From positions 37,048 through 75,085 of the forward strand of contig NZ_LASA01000059.1 in assembly GCF_001562015.1 (NCBI RefSeq): a stretch of 38,038 bases of DNA, in the 5' to 3' direction. Below the pieces are notes generated by a model. The model made no database searches and had not been told where the DNA came from. It saw only the letters and a program-made list of their open reading frames with translations. This stretch comes from Endozoicomonas arenosclerae (GTDB lineage Bacteria; Pseudomonadota; Gammaproteobacteria; Pseudomonadales; Endozoicomonadaceae). The translations under genes and the position numbers were made by a program. Positions 26,372 to 35,440 of the stretch are shown here, in pieces (the first letter of the stretch is position 1; each line of letters opens with the position of its first letter).

Positions 26372-26419
26372 AAAAATCCGATTTTTAGGTCAGGAAAACC
26401 TGAATCAGATTATTATAAT
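26372..26419 (+). promoter_or_regulatory. Palindromes and TATAAT upstream of the 26461 gene
   Basis: AAAAATCCGATTTTT (26372-26386) and TCAGGAAAACCTGA (26390-26403) are back-to-back palindromes, followed by TATAAT at 26414-26419, 42 bases before the start at 26461. No good -35 box is at the right distance, so activator or repressor control is possible. Confidence 0.35.
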
Positions 26420-26460
26420 TCTCTTCGCTTTATGTAGGTATTTAGCTAGAGGCAGTGCAA

Positions 26461-27033
26461 ATGGAAAGTGCCAGTAGCGTAGTTTGGGATATTTCGCATT
26501 TTAACGAAAAGAAAAAAGCCGCAGACTTTTTTGATTCTTTGAGAACAGTGTTTGCGGTGTACAGTCCTGGAACTTCACAGATTTACACCAATTACGATGT
26601 GTTTTGGAGCACCTATAACAAGGAAAAGCTGGTGGTATTACCCAATCAGCATGCTCATCATGACACCTTCTTCGAAATAGAACAGGATGCTACCCGGGCT
26701 TCCGGGATATTTGTTATTCCTGGTGAAATTCTGGGTAAGGAAGAGCTGCATGTTGCTCTGCCCAAAAGCAAAGGGCGCAAAACCAAGCCCGTGCTGGCAG
26801 AAAGAGGCATTGAGCTGTTTTCTAAAGCCTATGAGGATCGGTACCCAGGCAAGTACTTTGTGCCTATTGTGACCACCGGTGATTTGCGCGAGTTCAACAA
26901 AAGAGCTCCACTGCTTCATCTTCATATGCTGGATGTAACCCGCCTTAAGGGGTTATCACCCTTCAAGCGTGAAGACCTCAAGCAGTCCATAGTATCCCGT
27001 TTGGAAAATATCCGGGACGTGCAGGTGGCCTGA
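26461..27033 (+). CDS. Hypothetical protein in the queG-nnrD insertion
   Basis: The ATG at 26461 has AGAGG 8 bases upstream; a GTG at 26455 is in frame but too close to it. The 190-residue product is soluble, without signal peptide or membrane helix. Visible features are a His-rich NQHAHHDTFFEIEQDATRA segment (about residues 61-79), a basic KSKGRKTKP stretch and a C-terminal helical region PFKREDLKQSIVSRLENI. I recognise no family or catalytic motif. It has its own upstream palindromes and is separated from the SGC protein gene by a hairpin, so the two are probably not one operon. Confidence 0.7.
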   Translation: MESASSVVWDISHFNEKKKAADFFDSLRTVFAVYSPGTSQIYTNYDVFWSTYNKEKLVVLPNQHAHHDTFFEIEQDATRASGIFVIPGEILGKEELHVALPKSKGRKTKPVLAERGIELFSKAYEDRYPGKYFVPIVTTGDLREFNKRAPLLHLHMLDVTRLKGLSPFKREDLKQSIVSRLENIRDVQVA

Positions 27034-27078
27034 CTCAATCTGATCAGGCCCTCCACACTTTAAGTAAACCCGTCAGTT

Positions 27079-28500
27079 TTACTCTGACAGGTATTCTGCG
27101 TCTTGAGTATTTGCTTGAGCGGTACGTCTCTTTTTGAAAATACCGATTCCCAAAAAGACCATGATGATTGCCAGCATAGGACTGAGCAGGTTGAACAGAG
27201 CCCATGGCGCAAATTCCAGTACACTCACGCCCAGTGTGGCCGAATAGAACAGCCCGGAAGTCGTCCAGGGGATCAGCCCGGTCGTCAGTGTCGCACCTTC
27301 TTCCAGTGATCTGGACAACATGGCAGAGTCCAGCTCCCTTTTTTCATACGCTTTCTTATACAGCTGACCACCCAGAATGATAGAAAGGTAGGCTTCACCC
27401 AGACACATATTGCTGAGAAATCCGGTACTGATGGTTGTGGCAATTAAAGAGCCTGTACTTTGTACACGACTGATTACACCTTTTAGCAAAGCGGTCAGTA
27501 TCCCCAGCTTGTTTAGAACACCTCCCAAAGCCAAAGCAATCAGGCAAAGTGACAATGTCCACATCATGCTTTGAATACCTCCCCGACTAAGAAGGTTGTT
27601 CAGGGTCTCTAATTCAGTGTTCGCCTTATAACCTCCCTGAAGACTGTTCAGAAACTGAGTAACATCAACCCCCTGAACGGCTATAGCAACAAAACCTGCG
27701 GTAAGAATACTGGCCAGCATGGCGATTTCCGGTGCCATTCGGCGTGCGCTGCAAATTACGAGAACTACCAGAGGAAGAACGGCTAACAGGGAAATGGAAA
27801 AACTGGATGACAATGCTGACTGCATCATCTGGATAGAATCTGGCAGATTAGGTTCGGATGTGTATGAGAAACCAATCAGTGTGAAAGTCAGTAAGGTCAG
27901 CGTGTAGGCGGGGGTTGAGGTCCAGGCCATGACTTTGATGTGTCTGAACAAGGGGGCACCGGCACTCATGGCTGACAGGTTGGTGGTGTCTGAGACCGGT
28001 GACATTTTGTCTCCACAACTGGCACCTGAAATAACTACACCGGCAATCAGTGGCAGAGGAATATTCATCGCAGAACCAATTTCCAGCAACACAACACCGG
28101 CCGTAGCCACGGTACCCCAGGCAGTACCAGTGGCCAGAGACATCAGAGTGCAGAGGATCAGACTGACAGGCAAAAACAATCCGGGGCTGAGATACTCCAG
28201 CCCGTAGTAAATGAGCCAGGCCACGGTTCCACTTTCAATGAAAGCCGCTACCAGCATCCCGATGATGATAAAGATGTAAATGGCTCCCAGACCTTTCTGG
28301 ATACCTTCACTCATACCTGAGCGCATGGACTGGAAAGAATGGCCCAGTCTGTGGCCATGGAGGCAGGCCCAAACCAGAGCAGTGATCAGCAGGAGGTGAA
28401 GATTGATGTCCAGCCAGAAAATACCCGTTGAGATCAGTAGAAAAATACCACCGAAGCAAAGAGCAGCCTGGCTAAAACCGGGCGTTTTAGTTGTTTCCAT
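27079..28500 (-). CDS. nhaC: NhaC family Na+/H+ antiporter
   Basis: A polytopic inner-membrane antiporter exchanging sodium and protons. The ATG at 28500 (METTKTPGF) is preferred because the first hydrophobic helix follows soon after; the frame is open to an ATG at 28563, and neither has a clear ribosome-binding site. From 28500 the product is 473 residues, with about eleven hydrophobic segments. The family signature is ISGASCGDKMSPVSDTTNLS, with further ATGTAWGTVATAGVV and FLSNMCLGEAYLSIILGG. Members can also exchange malate/lactate, so the substrate is not certain. It is divergent from nnrD and is not part of the conserved queG-nnrD neighbourhood. Confidence 0.9.
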   Translation of the reverse strand: METTKTPGFSQAALCFGGIFLLISTGIFWLDINLHLLLITALVWACLHGHRLGHSFQSMRSGMSEGIQKGLGAIYIFIIIGMLVAAFIESGTVAWLIYYGLEYLSPGLFLPVSLILCTLMSLATGTAWGTVATAGVVLLEIGSAMNIPLPLIAGVVISGASCGDKMSPVSDTTNLSAMSAGAPLFRHIKVMAWTSTPAYTLTLLTFTLIGFSYTSEPNLPDSIQMMQSALSSSFSISLLAVLPLVVLVICSARRMAPEIAMLASILTAGFVAIAVQGVDVTQFLNSLQGGYKANTELETLNNLLSRGGIQSMMWTLSLCLIALALGGVLNKLGILTALLKGVISRVQSTGSLIATTISTGFLSNMCLGEAYLSIILGGQLYKKAYEKRELDSAMLSRSLEEGATLTTGLIPWTTSGLFYSATLGVSVLEFAPWALFNLLSPMLAIIMVFLGIGIFKKRRTAQANTQDAEYLSE

Positions 28501-28632
28501 GAGAAGTGAGGGGCGTGTTTGGAGAATGGACAGACCCGACAGAAAAGCTGGGTGTCGGGCCACAACGTTGACAGACTCTGAGCTGTTTGCCCTTTAATAT
28601 TAAGGTAAGCTTTTGTATAGAGGCAAAGGTAA

Positions 28633-30168
28633 ATGCTTATGTACGATAGCACTTCAATCCGCACCTGTGATCGGCTTTATACTGCAGAACAAGTCCGTCA
28701 GCTGGATTATACGGCGATCCATGAGTTTCAGATCAATGGTTTTGAATTGATGAACCGGGCTGCTCGGGCAGCTTTCAGATCAATCATAAATCACTGGCCA
28801 GACCTGCTGCGGGGTAAAAGTCTTCAGGTTTTTTGTGGTGGCGGAAATAATGGTGGAGACGGCTATCTGGTTGCCATGCTCGCGGCAAAACGGGGGATTC
28901 CGGTTACTGTGTTGACCCTGTCTTCTCCTGACAAACTCTCTGGTGATGCCCGGCTAGCTTACGAAGCGTGTATTGTTGAAGAGGTTTCCGTTAACCCCTA
29001 TACACAGGGTGTGCCGCTATCCGGTGATGTGCTGGTTGATGCCATGCTGGGAACCGGGTTAGGCAGGGACGTATCGGGTGATTATCGAGATGCAGTGGTT
29101 CGCATCAATCAGTCCGACTCCCCAGTGATGGCTATTGATATCCCTTCCGGCCTCTGTGCGGATAAAGGGATAGAACTGGGTGTTGCAGTAAAAGCCGATG
29201 TGACAGTGACCTTTATTGGTATGAAGCTTGGCCTGCTATCAGGCAGGGGCAAAGAACTGTCAGGACAGGTTGAGTTTGCTGATCTGGGTGTGCCGAAAGA
29301 GATCTATGAATCAGTCTCTATTGAAGCTGTAAGGTTGTCAGAGGATATGTTGAGTGGCTGGGTTCAGCCCCGGGCCAGGGATTTACACAAAGGCGACAAT
29401 GGACATGTTATGGTGGTGGCAGGGAATCATGGTATGCCCGGAGCCGCCATAATGTCAGCGGAAGCCGCATTATTCTGTGGTGCAGGCAGAGTGACCGTAG
29501 CTACTCGTCAGGAACATCTGTTGGCTCTGGCTGCACGTAGACCTGAATTGATGGCATCCGGGGTTTCTTGTGCAGAGGATCTGCGCCCGCTAATAGCAGG
29601 AAAGAACCTGCTGGTAGTCGGGCCAGGGTTGGGCAAAGACAGCTGGGCACGGGAGCTACTCACTGAAGTTCTGAATGCCGAGTGTCCAGTGGTGGTGGAT
29701 GCTGATGGCCTCAATATTATCTCGGAAGATCCGGCGTTGCTTAAAGGTCGAAAGTACCCGATGATTCTCACACCTCATCCCGGTGAAGCGGCTCGATTAC
29801 TGAATACCAGCATTGCAACAATCAACGCTGACAGAGTGAAGGCGGCGAAAGAAATATTCAACAAGTACAAAGCTGTAGTCGTATTAAAGGGAGCAGGTAC
29901 TCTGGTATATGATGGCCAGAGTCTGAATCTATGCTCCGATGGTAATCCGGGAATGGCCGTTGCAGGTATGGGGGATGTACTCAGTGGAGTGATTGCTGCC
30001 CTTTCCGCGCAAGGGGTAGAAGCAAGTTGTGCAGCAGCCCTGGGGGTTTGGTTGCATGCAACCGGAGCGGATCAACTGGCTCAACTCCAGGGCGAAAGAG
30101 GTATGCTGGCACTGGAAACAGTCCCTCACATAAGAAGTCAGCTAAACAAAATAGCAAAGCAGCCTTGA
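28633..30168 (+). CDS. nnrD: Bifunctional NAD(P)HX epimerase/dehydratase
   Basis: Repairs hydrated NADH and NADPH. The 511-residue protein joins an N-terminal YjeF_N epimerase (about 10-225; GGGNNGGDGYLVA near 69-81, DAMLGTGLGRDVSG, DIPSGL) to a C-terminal ADP-dependent dehydratase (about 240-505; KGDNGHVMVVAGNHGMPGAA, VDADGLN, LTPHPGEAARLL, and GNPGMAVAGMGDVLSGVIAA). An alternative ATG lies two codons downstream. It starts the nnrD-tsaE-amiC cluster, in the same order as in E. coli. Confidence 0.96.
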   Translation: MLMYDSTSIRTCDRLYTAEQVRQLDYTAIHEFQINGFELMNRAARAAFRSIINHWPDLLRGKSLQVFCGGGNNGGDGYLVAMLAAKRGIPVTVLTLSSPDKLSGDARLAYEACIVEEVSVNPYTQGVPLSGDVLVDAMLGTGLGRDVSGDYRDAVVRINQSDSPVMAIDIPSGLCADKGIELGVAVKADVTVTFIGMKLGLLSGRGKELSGQVEFADLGVPKEIYESVSIEAVRLSEDMLSGWVQPRARDLHKGDNGHVMVVAGNHGMPGAAIMSAEAALFCGAGRVTVATRQEHLLALAARRPELMASGVSCAEDLRPLIAGKNLLVVGPGLGKDSWARELLTEVLNAECPVVVDADGLNIISEDPALLKGRKYPMILTPHPGEAARLLNTSIATINADRVKAAKEIFNKYKAVVVLKGAGTLVYDGQSLNLCSDGNPGMAVAGMGDVLSGVIAALSAQGVEASCAAALGVWLHATGADQLAQLQGERGMLALETVPHIRSQLNKIAKQP

Positions 30169-30232
30169 GCTATATAAACAATGAATACTGAGCCGGTTAT
30201 GTGTCGGCTCCAGTCAACGAAATAGAGTGTAT

Positions 30233-30724
30233 ATGGAAGGCAGGATTGAGCTGCTGATTGATAATGAGCAGGAAATGGTGCAGCTGGGTAAGGAGCTGGC
30301 TGAAGTAAGCGGTGGTCAGGCCGTGATTTATCTGGTTGGGAATCTTGGGGCCGGTAAAACCACCTTGTCCCGGGGGATTCTGCAAAGCCTGGGCCACCAG
30401 GGTGCGGTTAAGAGTCCAACTTATACCCTGGTGGAGCCTTATAATATTGATGGCCAACAGGTCTATCACTTTGACCTGTACCGACTGGCCGACCCTGAAG
30501 AACTCGAGTTTATCGGTGGAAGGGATTATTTTGAGGAAGATTGTCTGTGTCTGATCGAGTGGCCCTGTAAAGGTGAGGGCGCTCTGCCAGACGCTGATCT
30601 GGAAGTACAACTGGATTACAACCTGCCCGGACGTAAGGCTTTGATCAAAGCGGGAACCGAGCGTGGACAGGTTATGTTGAAGCAGCTGCAGGGACGGCAG
30701 GAGGGAGAATGTCGTCAGGGATAA
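30233..30724 (+). CDS. tsaE: tRNA threonylcarbamoyladenosine biosynthesis ATPase TsaE
   Basis: An essential ATPase that works with TsaB and TsaD in making t6A37 in tRNA. The ATG at 30233 gives 163 residues; a GTG at 30227 is in frame. The P-loop is GNLGAGKTT at residues 36-44, followed by SPTYTLVEPY and HFDLYRL, then an IEWP segment, all standard. A 6-bp GAGCCG/CGGCTC hairpin (30190-30210) sits between nnrD and this gene. Its end overlaps the amiC start by 16 bases, implying translational coupling. Confidence 0.95.
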   Translation: MEGRIELLIDNEQEMVQLGKELAEVSGGQAVIYLVGNLGAGKTTLSRGILQSLGHQGAVKSPTYTLVEPYNIDGQQVYHFDLYRLADPEELEFIGGRDYFEEDCLCLIEWPCKGEGALPDADLEVQLDYNLPGRKALIKAGTERGQVMLKQLQGRQEGECRQG

Positions 30725-32115
30725 GGAAGTTCTTAAGCAGGCTACAGATATTAAAAACAGCAAGAGCATCGAAGACTAAAAGTAGAGTCAGTCGTTGCAT
30801 CTTGCTGTTTGCAGCTGTCTTGCTGTTGCCTCTGCAATCGTTTGCCGCCCAGGTGAATGATATACGTCTCTGGCGCTCTCCGGATAAAACCCGTCTGGTA
30901 TTTGATGTTTCCAGTGAAGTCGCACACTCCCAGTTTTTTCTTGAAAACCCTCACAGGCTGGTCCTCGATATTCGGGGCACCAAAAAGCCAGCCACTGTTG
31001 CTACTCCAGGCCTCAGTACTACGCCAATCAGTAAAATTCGTTACGGAGTGCGTAACAAGAAAGATTTGCGCATCGTTCTGGATTTGCGAAACAAGGTGAC
31101 CAGCAAGAGTTTTCTTCTGAAGCCTAATGCAACATACGGCTATCGTCTTGTGGTTGACTTGTTTGACAGTCAGGGCACAAAGGCTGCTGTTCCTGAAAGA
31201 GTGCCCAGCAAACCTTCTTCCAGAAGAGACATTGTTGTAGCCATTGATGCGGGACATGGGGGAGAAGACCCTGGTGCCCTGGCTTATGGCGGCGGGCATG
31301 AGAAAGCGGTCACGTTGAACATTGCCAAAGACCTTGCTGCCCTGTTGAAGAAAGAACCAGGTTTTAAGCCCGTTCTGGTGCGAACAGGGGATTACTATAT
31401 TCCCTTGCGTGAGCGCTCAAGCATTGCCCGTAAATCAAGTGCCGATCTGTTCATCTCGATTCACGCTGACGCATTCACCGATCGCAGGGCAAATGGGGCT
31501 TCGGTATTTGCCCTGTCACGAGGTGGTGCGACCTCAGAGACGGCAAGGTGGTTGGCTCAAAGAGAAAACTCATCGGATCAGATTGGCGGTGAAGGCGGTA
31601 TTTCCCTGAGTGACAAGGATGATATTCTGGCGGGTGTTCTGCTGGATCTTTCTATGACGTCGACACTGTCTTCCAGCCTGGAAGTGGGTGATATGGTGTT
31701 GAAGAACATTGGAACCATTAACCGGTTGCATAAAAAGCAGGTTGAGCAGGCTGCTTTTGTGGTGTTGAAATCACCGGATATTCCTTCCATCCTGGTTGAG
31801 ACTGGTTTTATCTCCAACCCGAAAGAAGGCCGCAAGTTGAAAACTCGCAGTCATCAGCGTGCATTGGCCCGACAAATTCACAAGGGTGTGAAAAGCTACT
31901 TTGTGAAAAAACCTCCTCCAGGTACCCTGCTGAGCAAGCTGAAGGCTGAAGGTAAGGTGAGCACTCGTCCTGATCAATATGTGATTCAGGCTGGGGATAC
32001 CCTGTCCGAGATTGCCAGTCGTTTTGACATCAGCCTGAGCTCATTGAAAACAGCCAACAAAATCAGTCGCTCTGACCGAATCCGAACCGGGCAGGTGCTT
32101 GTGATTCCCAATTAA
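30709..32115 (+). CDS. amiC: N-acetylmuramoyl-L-alanine amidase with AMIN and LysM domains
   Basis: A periplasmic zinc amidase that splits septal peptidoglycan during daughter-cell separation. The 468-residue protein has a long basic N-terminus and hydrophobic helix (about 29-45, cut near SFAA), an AMIN domain (about 50-155), then an Amidase_3 domain with zinc ligands His183 (DAGHGGEDPG), Glu198 and His252 (SIHADA) and catalytic Glu364 (LVETGF). A LysM repeat (about 422-467; YVIQAGDTLSEIASRFDI) closes the protein. This AMIN-amidase-LysM layout matches the AmiB/AmiC found next to mutL in E. coli and Pseudomonas. GGAGGGAG lies before the ATG. Confidence 0.95.
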   Translation: MSSGIRKFLSRLQILKTARASKTKSRVSRCILLFAAVLLLPLQSFAAQVNDIRLWRSPDKTRLVFDVSSEVAHSQFFLENPHRLVLDIRGTKKPATVATPGLSTTPISKIRYGVRNKKDLRIVLDLRNKVTSKSFLLKPNATYGYRLVVDLFDSQGTKAAVPERVPSKPSSRRDIVVAIDAGHGGEDPGALAYGGGHEKAVTLNIAKDLAALLKKEPGFKPVLVRTGDYYIPLRERSSIARKSSADLFISIHADAFTDRRANGASVFALSRGGATSETARWLAQRENSSDQIGGEGGISLSDKDDILAGVLLDLSMTSTLSSSLEVGDMVLKNIGTINRLHKKQVEQAAFVVLKSPDIPSILVETGFISNPKEGRKLKTRSHQRALARQIHKGVKSYFVKKPPPGTLLSKLKAEGKVSTRPDQYVIQAGDTLSEIASRFDISLSSLKTANKISRSDRIRTGQVLVIPN

Positions 32116-32224
32116 AGAGAGCCTCCACAGAGATTGTCAGCACTACTGACAGGCTGGTCAGTCCTTCCCTGGCTTTTTTCCCATAAAGTGCCGTTATGTG
32201 AAAAATCCAAGGGGGGATCCAGCC

Positions 32225-33364
32225 ATGAATGTGGGGGCTTCAGTAAATTCATTACCTGTCCATACCAAGAGTTCATCCGTCGATGGGCTGTCCCCTCATG
32301 CGCCTTCTGAAAATGGCTTCAATCAGAATAATTCTGTTAACAGAGCTGGTAACAGGGTGTTCAGCGATAGCATTAAAAAGCTGGATAGCCGCTCAATCGC
32401 AGAGTTTGACAACCTGTCTGTTTCACCACCTGAGCTTGAAGCGCCAGCAACAGATGTCTCAGACTTGCTGGAAGAGTTTGAGGTAATCAATGAATACCCA
32501 GACCTTCCAGCCAATGACTCTTCTTCGGAAGGTGTTCTGGGTTGGTTGAAAGACGCGGCGTCTTTCCTTATTCACTACTCAACACTGGGGCATGTTCCTA
32601 AAAGAAAAAAGCAGACTGAAGCTCTGGTTCAATTGATACCTGAGGTTTGTGAGCAAATTGTTCGAAGAGATCAGTCAGCAGTGGCACCGCCTTCAGCGAG
32701 CCGTGCGGCCCTTCACAGACCCTCTCAAACGCCGGTGGGTCATCCTGTTCGAATCAGGCGGCAACTTCTGATGCCAGAGCAGGTCTGGAAGCAGAAAGAA
32801 ATTCAAAAAGAGCTGGCGCTTCAGGAAGAGCAGCGGAAGCTGGCAATAGAGCTTGAAGCACTGGCTAAAGAGTCCATGGAGGCAAAAGAGCCGATCGAGC
32901 CTCCCATGATTGATGTGATGACGGGGATGCCGGTCCCGGAGCTGGAAAGTAAAGTTTGGGAGTTTCTGGTCAAGTCCGCTGAAATCATGTCTCCGGCAGG
33001 GGGTAAGGTAAAAGGCGCGGCTACTCATGTGGTGTCAGAGGAGAAAGTGGATCAACTGCAGGCATTGCTTAAAAATGTCATGAAAGACCGGGTGCACTAC
33101 GAAATCAGCAAGAATCTGGGGCGACGAATTCTACAGGTAGCGGCCGTTTGCGGGTCAGCCAGCCCCTTATTACCGGCTCTGACATTATTGGGTTATACCA
33201 TCCCGGGCTGTCAGTTTATTCCGGCCATGCTGGCTTTGTGGCGACTCAAGGACTTTAAGGATGAAGTTTCAGCCCTATACTACGATCGGAATGCAGCTCC
33301 GGCATTGATTGATCTCACTATGAGCTGGGCGCCGACACTGGTATACAGTTTGTTAGGAATGTAG
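32225..33364 (+). CDS. Unrecognised protein inserted between amiC and mutL
   Basis: The ATG at 32225 is preferred because AAGGGGGG precedes it at suitable spacing; a GTG at 32198 is also in frame. The 379-residue product has a Ser/Asn-rich, probably disordered N-terminus ([20 protein letters not shown], and following), a Pro-rich basic middle (about 150-180), a strong coiled-coil ([20 protein letters not shown], about residues 188-220) and hydrophobic stretches in the last 90 residues (about 305-335 and 355-378). There is no signal peptide. I recognise no family. The layout is compatible with a secreted effector or a membrane-associated scaffold, but that is inference. Neighbours amiC and mutL are normally adjacent. 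Confidence 0.75.
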   Translation: MNVGASVNSLPVHTKSSSVDGLSPHAPSENGFNQNNSVNRAGNRVFSDSIKKLDSRSIAEFDNLSVSPPELEAPATDVSDLLEEFEVINEYPDLPANDSSSEGVLGWLKDAASFLIHYSTLGHVPKRKKQTEALVQLIPEVCEQIVRRDQSAVAPPSASRAALHRPSQTPVGHPVRIRRQLLMPEQVWKQKEIQKELALQEEQRKLAIELEALAKESMEAKEPIEPPMIDVMTGMPVPELESKVWEFLVKSAEIMSPAGGKVKGAATHVVSEEKVDQLQALLKNVMKDRVHYEISKNLGRRILQVAAVCGSASPLLPALTLLGYTIPGCQFIPAMLALWRLKDFKDEVSALYYDRNAAPALIDLTMSWAPTLVYSLLGM

Positions 33365-33447
33365 CACCTTGGCAAATATGGATGGACACTGATAGTCTTT
33401 CCTCACTTGCTCAATTCTTATATCACTGGACTGATTCGCCTGCCTTT

Positions 33448-35385
33448 ATGAAACCGATTCGTTTACTCGACACTCGCCTCGCTAACCAGATTGCCGCTGG
33501 TGAGGTGGTTGAACGCCCTGCTTCTGTGGTGAAAGAGCTGCTGGAAAACAGCCTGGATGCTGGTGCCAAACGAGTTAACGTTGAGGTCGAAAGTGGCGGC
33601 GTTAAATTGATCCGCATTCGTGATGATGGTCATGGCATTGCCAAAGATGATCTGGCGTTGGCTCTCTCCCGACATGCCACCAGTAAGATCTCCGAACTGG
33701 AAGATCTGGAAGGGGTTGGAACTCTGGGCTTTCGGGGTGAGGCATTGGCGTCAATCAGTTCTGTCTCCCGTCTGACACTGACTTCCCATGTTGAAGGGCA
33801 GGAATCGGGCTGGCAGGTGCGTACTGAAGGTCGCGATATGGACGCAGTGGTTAATCCTGCTCCGCATCCAGTAGGTACGACCATTGAAGTTAAAGATCTG
33901 TTTTTTAATACGCCTGCCCGTCGTAAATTCCTGCGAACTGAAAAAACAGAATTTTCACATCTTGAAGAAGTTGTTAAGCGATTGGCTCTGTCACGGTTTG
34001 ATGCTGGATTCAGTCTCAGGCATAACCAGCGCAGCATTCATCAGTTAAGACCCTGCACTACTCAGGCAGAAAAAGACCGACGGGTCGCATCGCTGTGTGG
34101 GCCGAAGTTTATTGAAAACTCGGTCATTATTGATGTTGAAGTATCAGGCCTGAAACTTTGGGGTTGGGTTGGTCTACCCACCTTTTCCCGCTCCAGCGCT
34201 GATCTTCAGTACTTCTTTGTAAATGGCCGGGTGATCAGGGATAAGCTGGTGGCTCATGCTGTCCGACAGGCCTATCGGGATGTTCTATACAGTGGAAGAC
34301 ATCCGACCTTTGTCTTGTATCTTGAGCTGGATCCTTCGCTGGTGGATGTCAACGTTCACCCGACCAAGCATGAAGTTCGATTCAGAGACGGCAGAACGGT
34401 GCACAACTTTCTGTTCAGCACCTTGCATCGTGCTCTGGGTGAGGTATCACCGGAAGATCACCTGCCATCGGCGGCTCTGTCTTCTCAGCCTCAAACCCGT
34501 GCTTCCGGTGTTGAAGGTGGAGAGTTCAAGAGTCAGGAAAGTATGCAGCTGGCGTCTGCTCCGGCCTCTAGTACTTTCTCCTATGGCGCTTCAACAGGAA
34601 GCTCTGCAAACACAGCGGCCAATTTTGTAAGGGAAACACCCGAGCCTGGTCAGGTTCAAAAACAGATTCAGGCCTACAGTGAACTTTATGCTTCTTCGGC
34701 TCCAGAGCGGAATGAAGTTCAGGAAGGTCAGCCGGTAGCCGTCAATGATCTGCCCGTACCCCAGGCAGCAGCCGTAAATCTTCCAGAACAGACTGCAGAT
34801 ATTCCACCACTGGGTTTTGCTATTGCTCAACTGAAAGGTATTTATATCCTCTCCGAGAATGAGCAAGGCATGATTCTGGTGGATATGCATGCTGCCCATG
34901 AACGAATCACTTATGAGCGGATGAAGATCTCCTGGCATGCTGATGGCATTAAAGCTCAGCCCTTGCTGGTGCCTAAATCTATAGCCGTCAGTGATCGCGA
35001 AGCTAACTGTGCGGAAGAAAATCTGGATTACTTCAAAAAGCTCGGTTTAACTCTTGAGCGTATGGGGCCAGAAACCCTGCTGGTTAGACAGGTTCCAGTG
35101 ATGCTTCACAATGCCGATGTCGAGAAGCTGGTTCGTGATGTGTTGTCAGATTTGATGCAGCACGGTGGCAGTGATCGAGTTGAAAGCAAGATCAATGAAG
35201 TACTGGCAACCATGGCCTGTCACGGTTCAGTAAGAGCGAATCGTCGTTTATCAATCGAAGAGATGAATGCTCTGCTGCGGGATATGGAACACACAGAACG
35301 CAGTGGTCAGTGCAATCACGGAAGACCTACCTGGACTTTATTGACGCTGGATCAACTCGATAGATTGTTCTTGAGAGGGCGTTGA
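33448..35385 (+). CDS. mutL: DNA mismatch repair protein MutL
   Basis: Couples MutS mismatch recognition to strand removal. The start at 33448 gives [20 protein letters not shown], the standard N-terminus; a longer frame opens at 33382. The 645-residue protein has GHKL ATPase motifs ([39 protein letters not shown]), a variable linker (about 340-440) and a C-terminal dimerisation domain. [12 protein letters not shown] at residues 479-490 fits the endonuclease motif DQHA-x2-E-x4-E with Met for Gln, and CNHGRPT near the end completes the metal site. So this MutL is probably a nicking endonuclease. Confidence 0.96.
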   Translation: MKPIRLLDTRLANQIAAGEVVERPASVVKELLENSLDAGAKRVNVEVESGGVKLIRIRDDGHGIAKDDLALALSRHATSKISELEDLEGVGTLGFRGEALASISSVSRLTLTSHVEGQESGWQVRTEGRDMDAVVNPAPHPVGTTIEVKDLFFNTPARRKFLRTEKTEFSHLEEVVKRLALSRFDAGFSLRHNQRSIHQLRPCTTQAEKDRRVASLCGPKFIENSVIIDVEVSGLKLWGWVGLPTFSRSSADLQYFFVNGRVIRDKLVAHAVRQAYRDVLYSGRHPTFVLYLELDPSLVDVNVHPTKHEVRFRDGRTVHNFLFSTLHRALGEVSPEDHLPSAALSSQPQTRASGVEGGEFKSQESMQLASAPASSTFSYGASTGSSANTAANFVRETPEPGQVQKQIQAYSELYASSAPERNEVQEGQPVAVNDLPVPQAAAVNLPEQTADIPPLGFAIAQLKGIYILSENEQGMILVDMHAAHERITYERMKISWHADGIKAQPLLVPKSIAVSDREANCAEENLDYFKKLGLTLERMGPETLLVRQVPVMLHNADVEKLVRDVLSDLMQHGGSDRVESKINEVLATMACHGSVRANRRLSIEEMNALLRDMEHTERSGQCNHGRPTWTLLTLDQLDRLFLRGR

Positions 35386-35399
35386 GGAAGGGGTGAACA

Positions 35400-35423
35400 G
35401 CAACTGCCGCGGATATCAGTTGC
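35400..35423. terminator. Hairpin between convergent mutL and sulfatase-like genes
   Basis: GCAACTG (35400-35406) and CAGTTGC (35417-35423) form a perfect 7-bp stem 14 bases after the mutL stop. On the minus strand it is 17 bases past the sulfatase-like stop. No strong T-tract on either side. Confidence 0.4.
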
Positions 35424-35440
35424 CGTTCGATGCTCTGGGG

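Noticed and set aside
32130-32181. Possible terminator after amiC (TGTCAG/CTGACA stem and a later T-run)
   Set aside because: The T-run (about 32175-32180) is too far from the stem to form a standard terminator.
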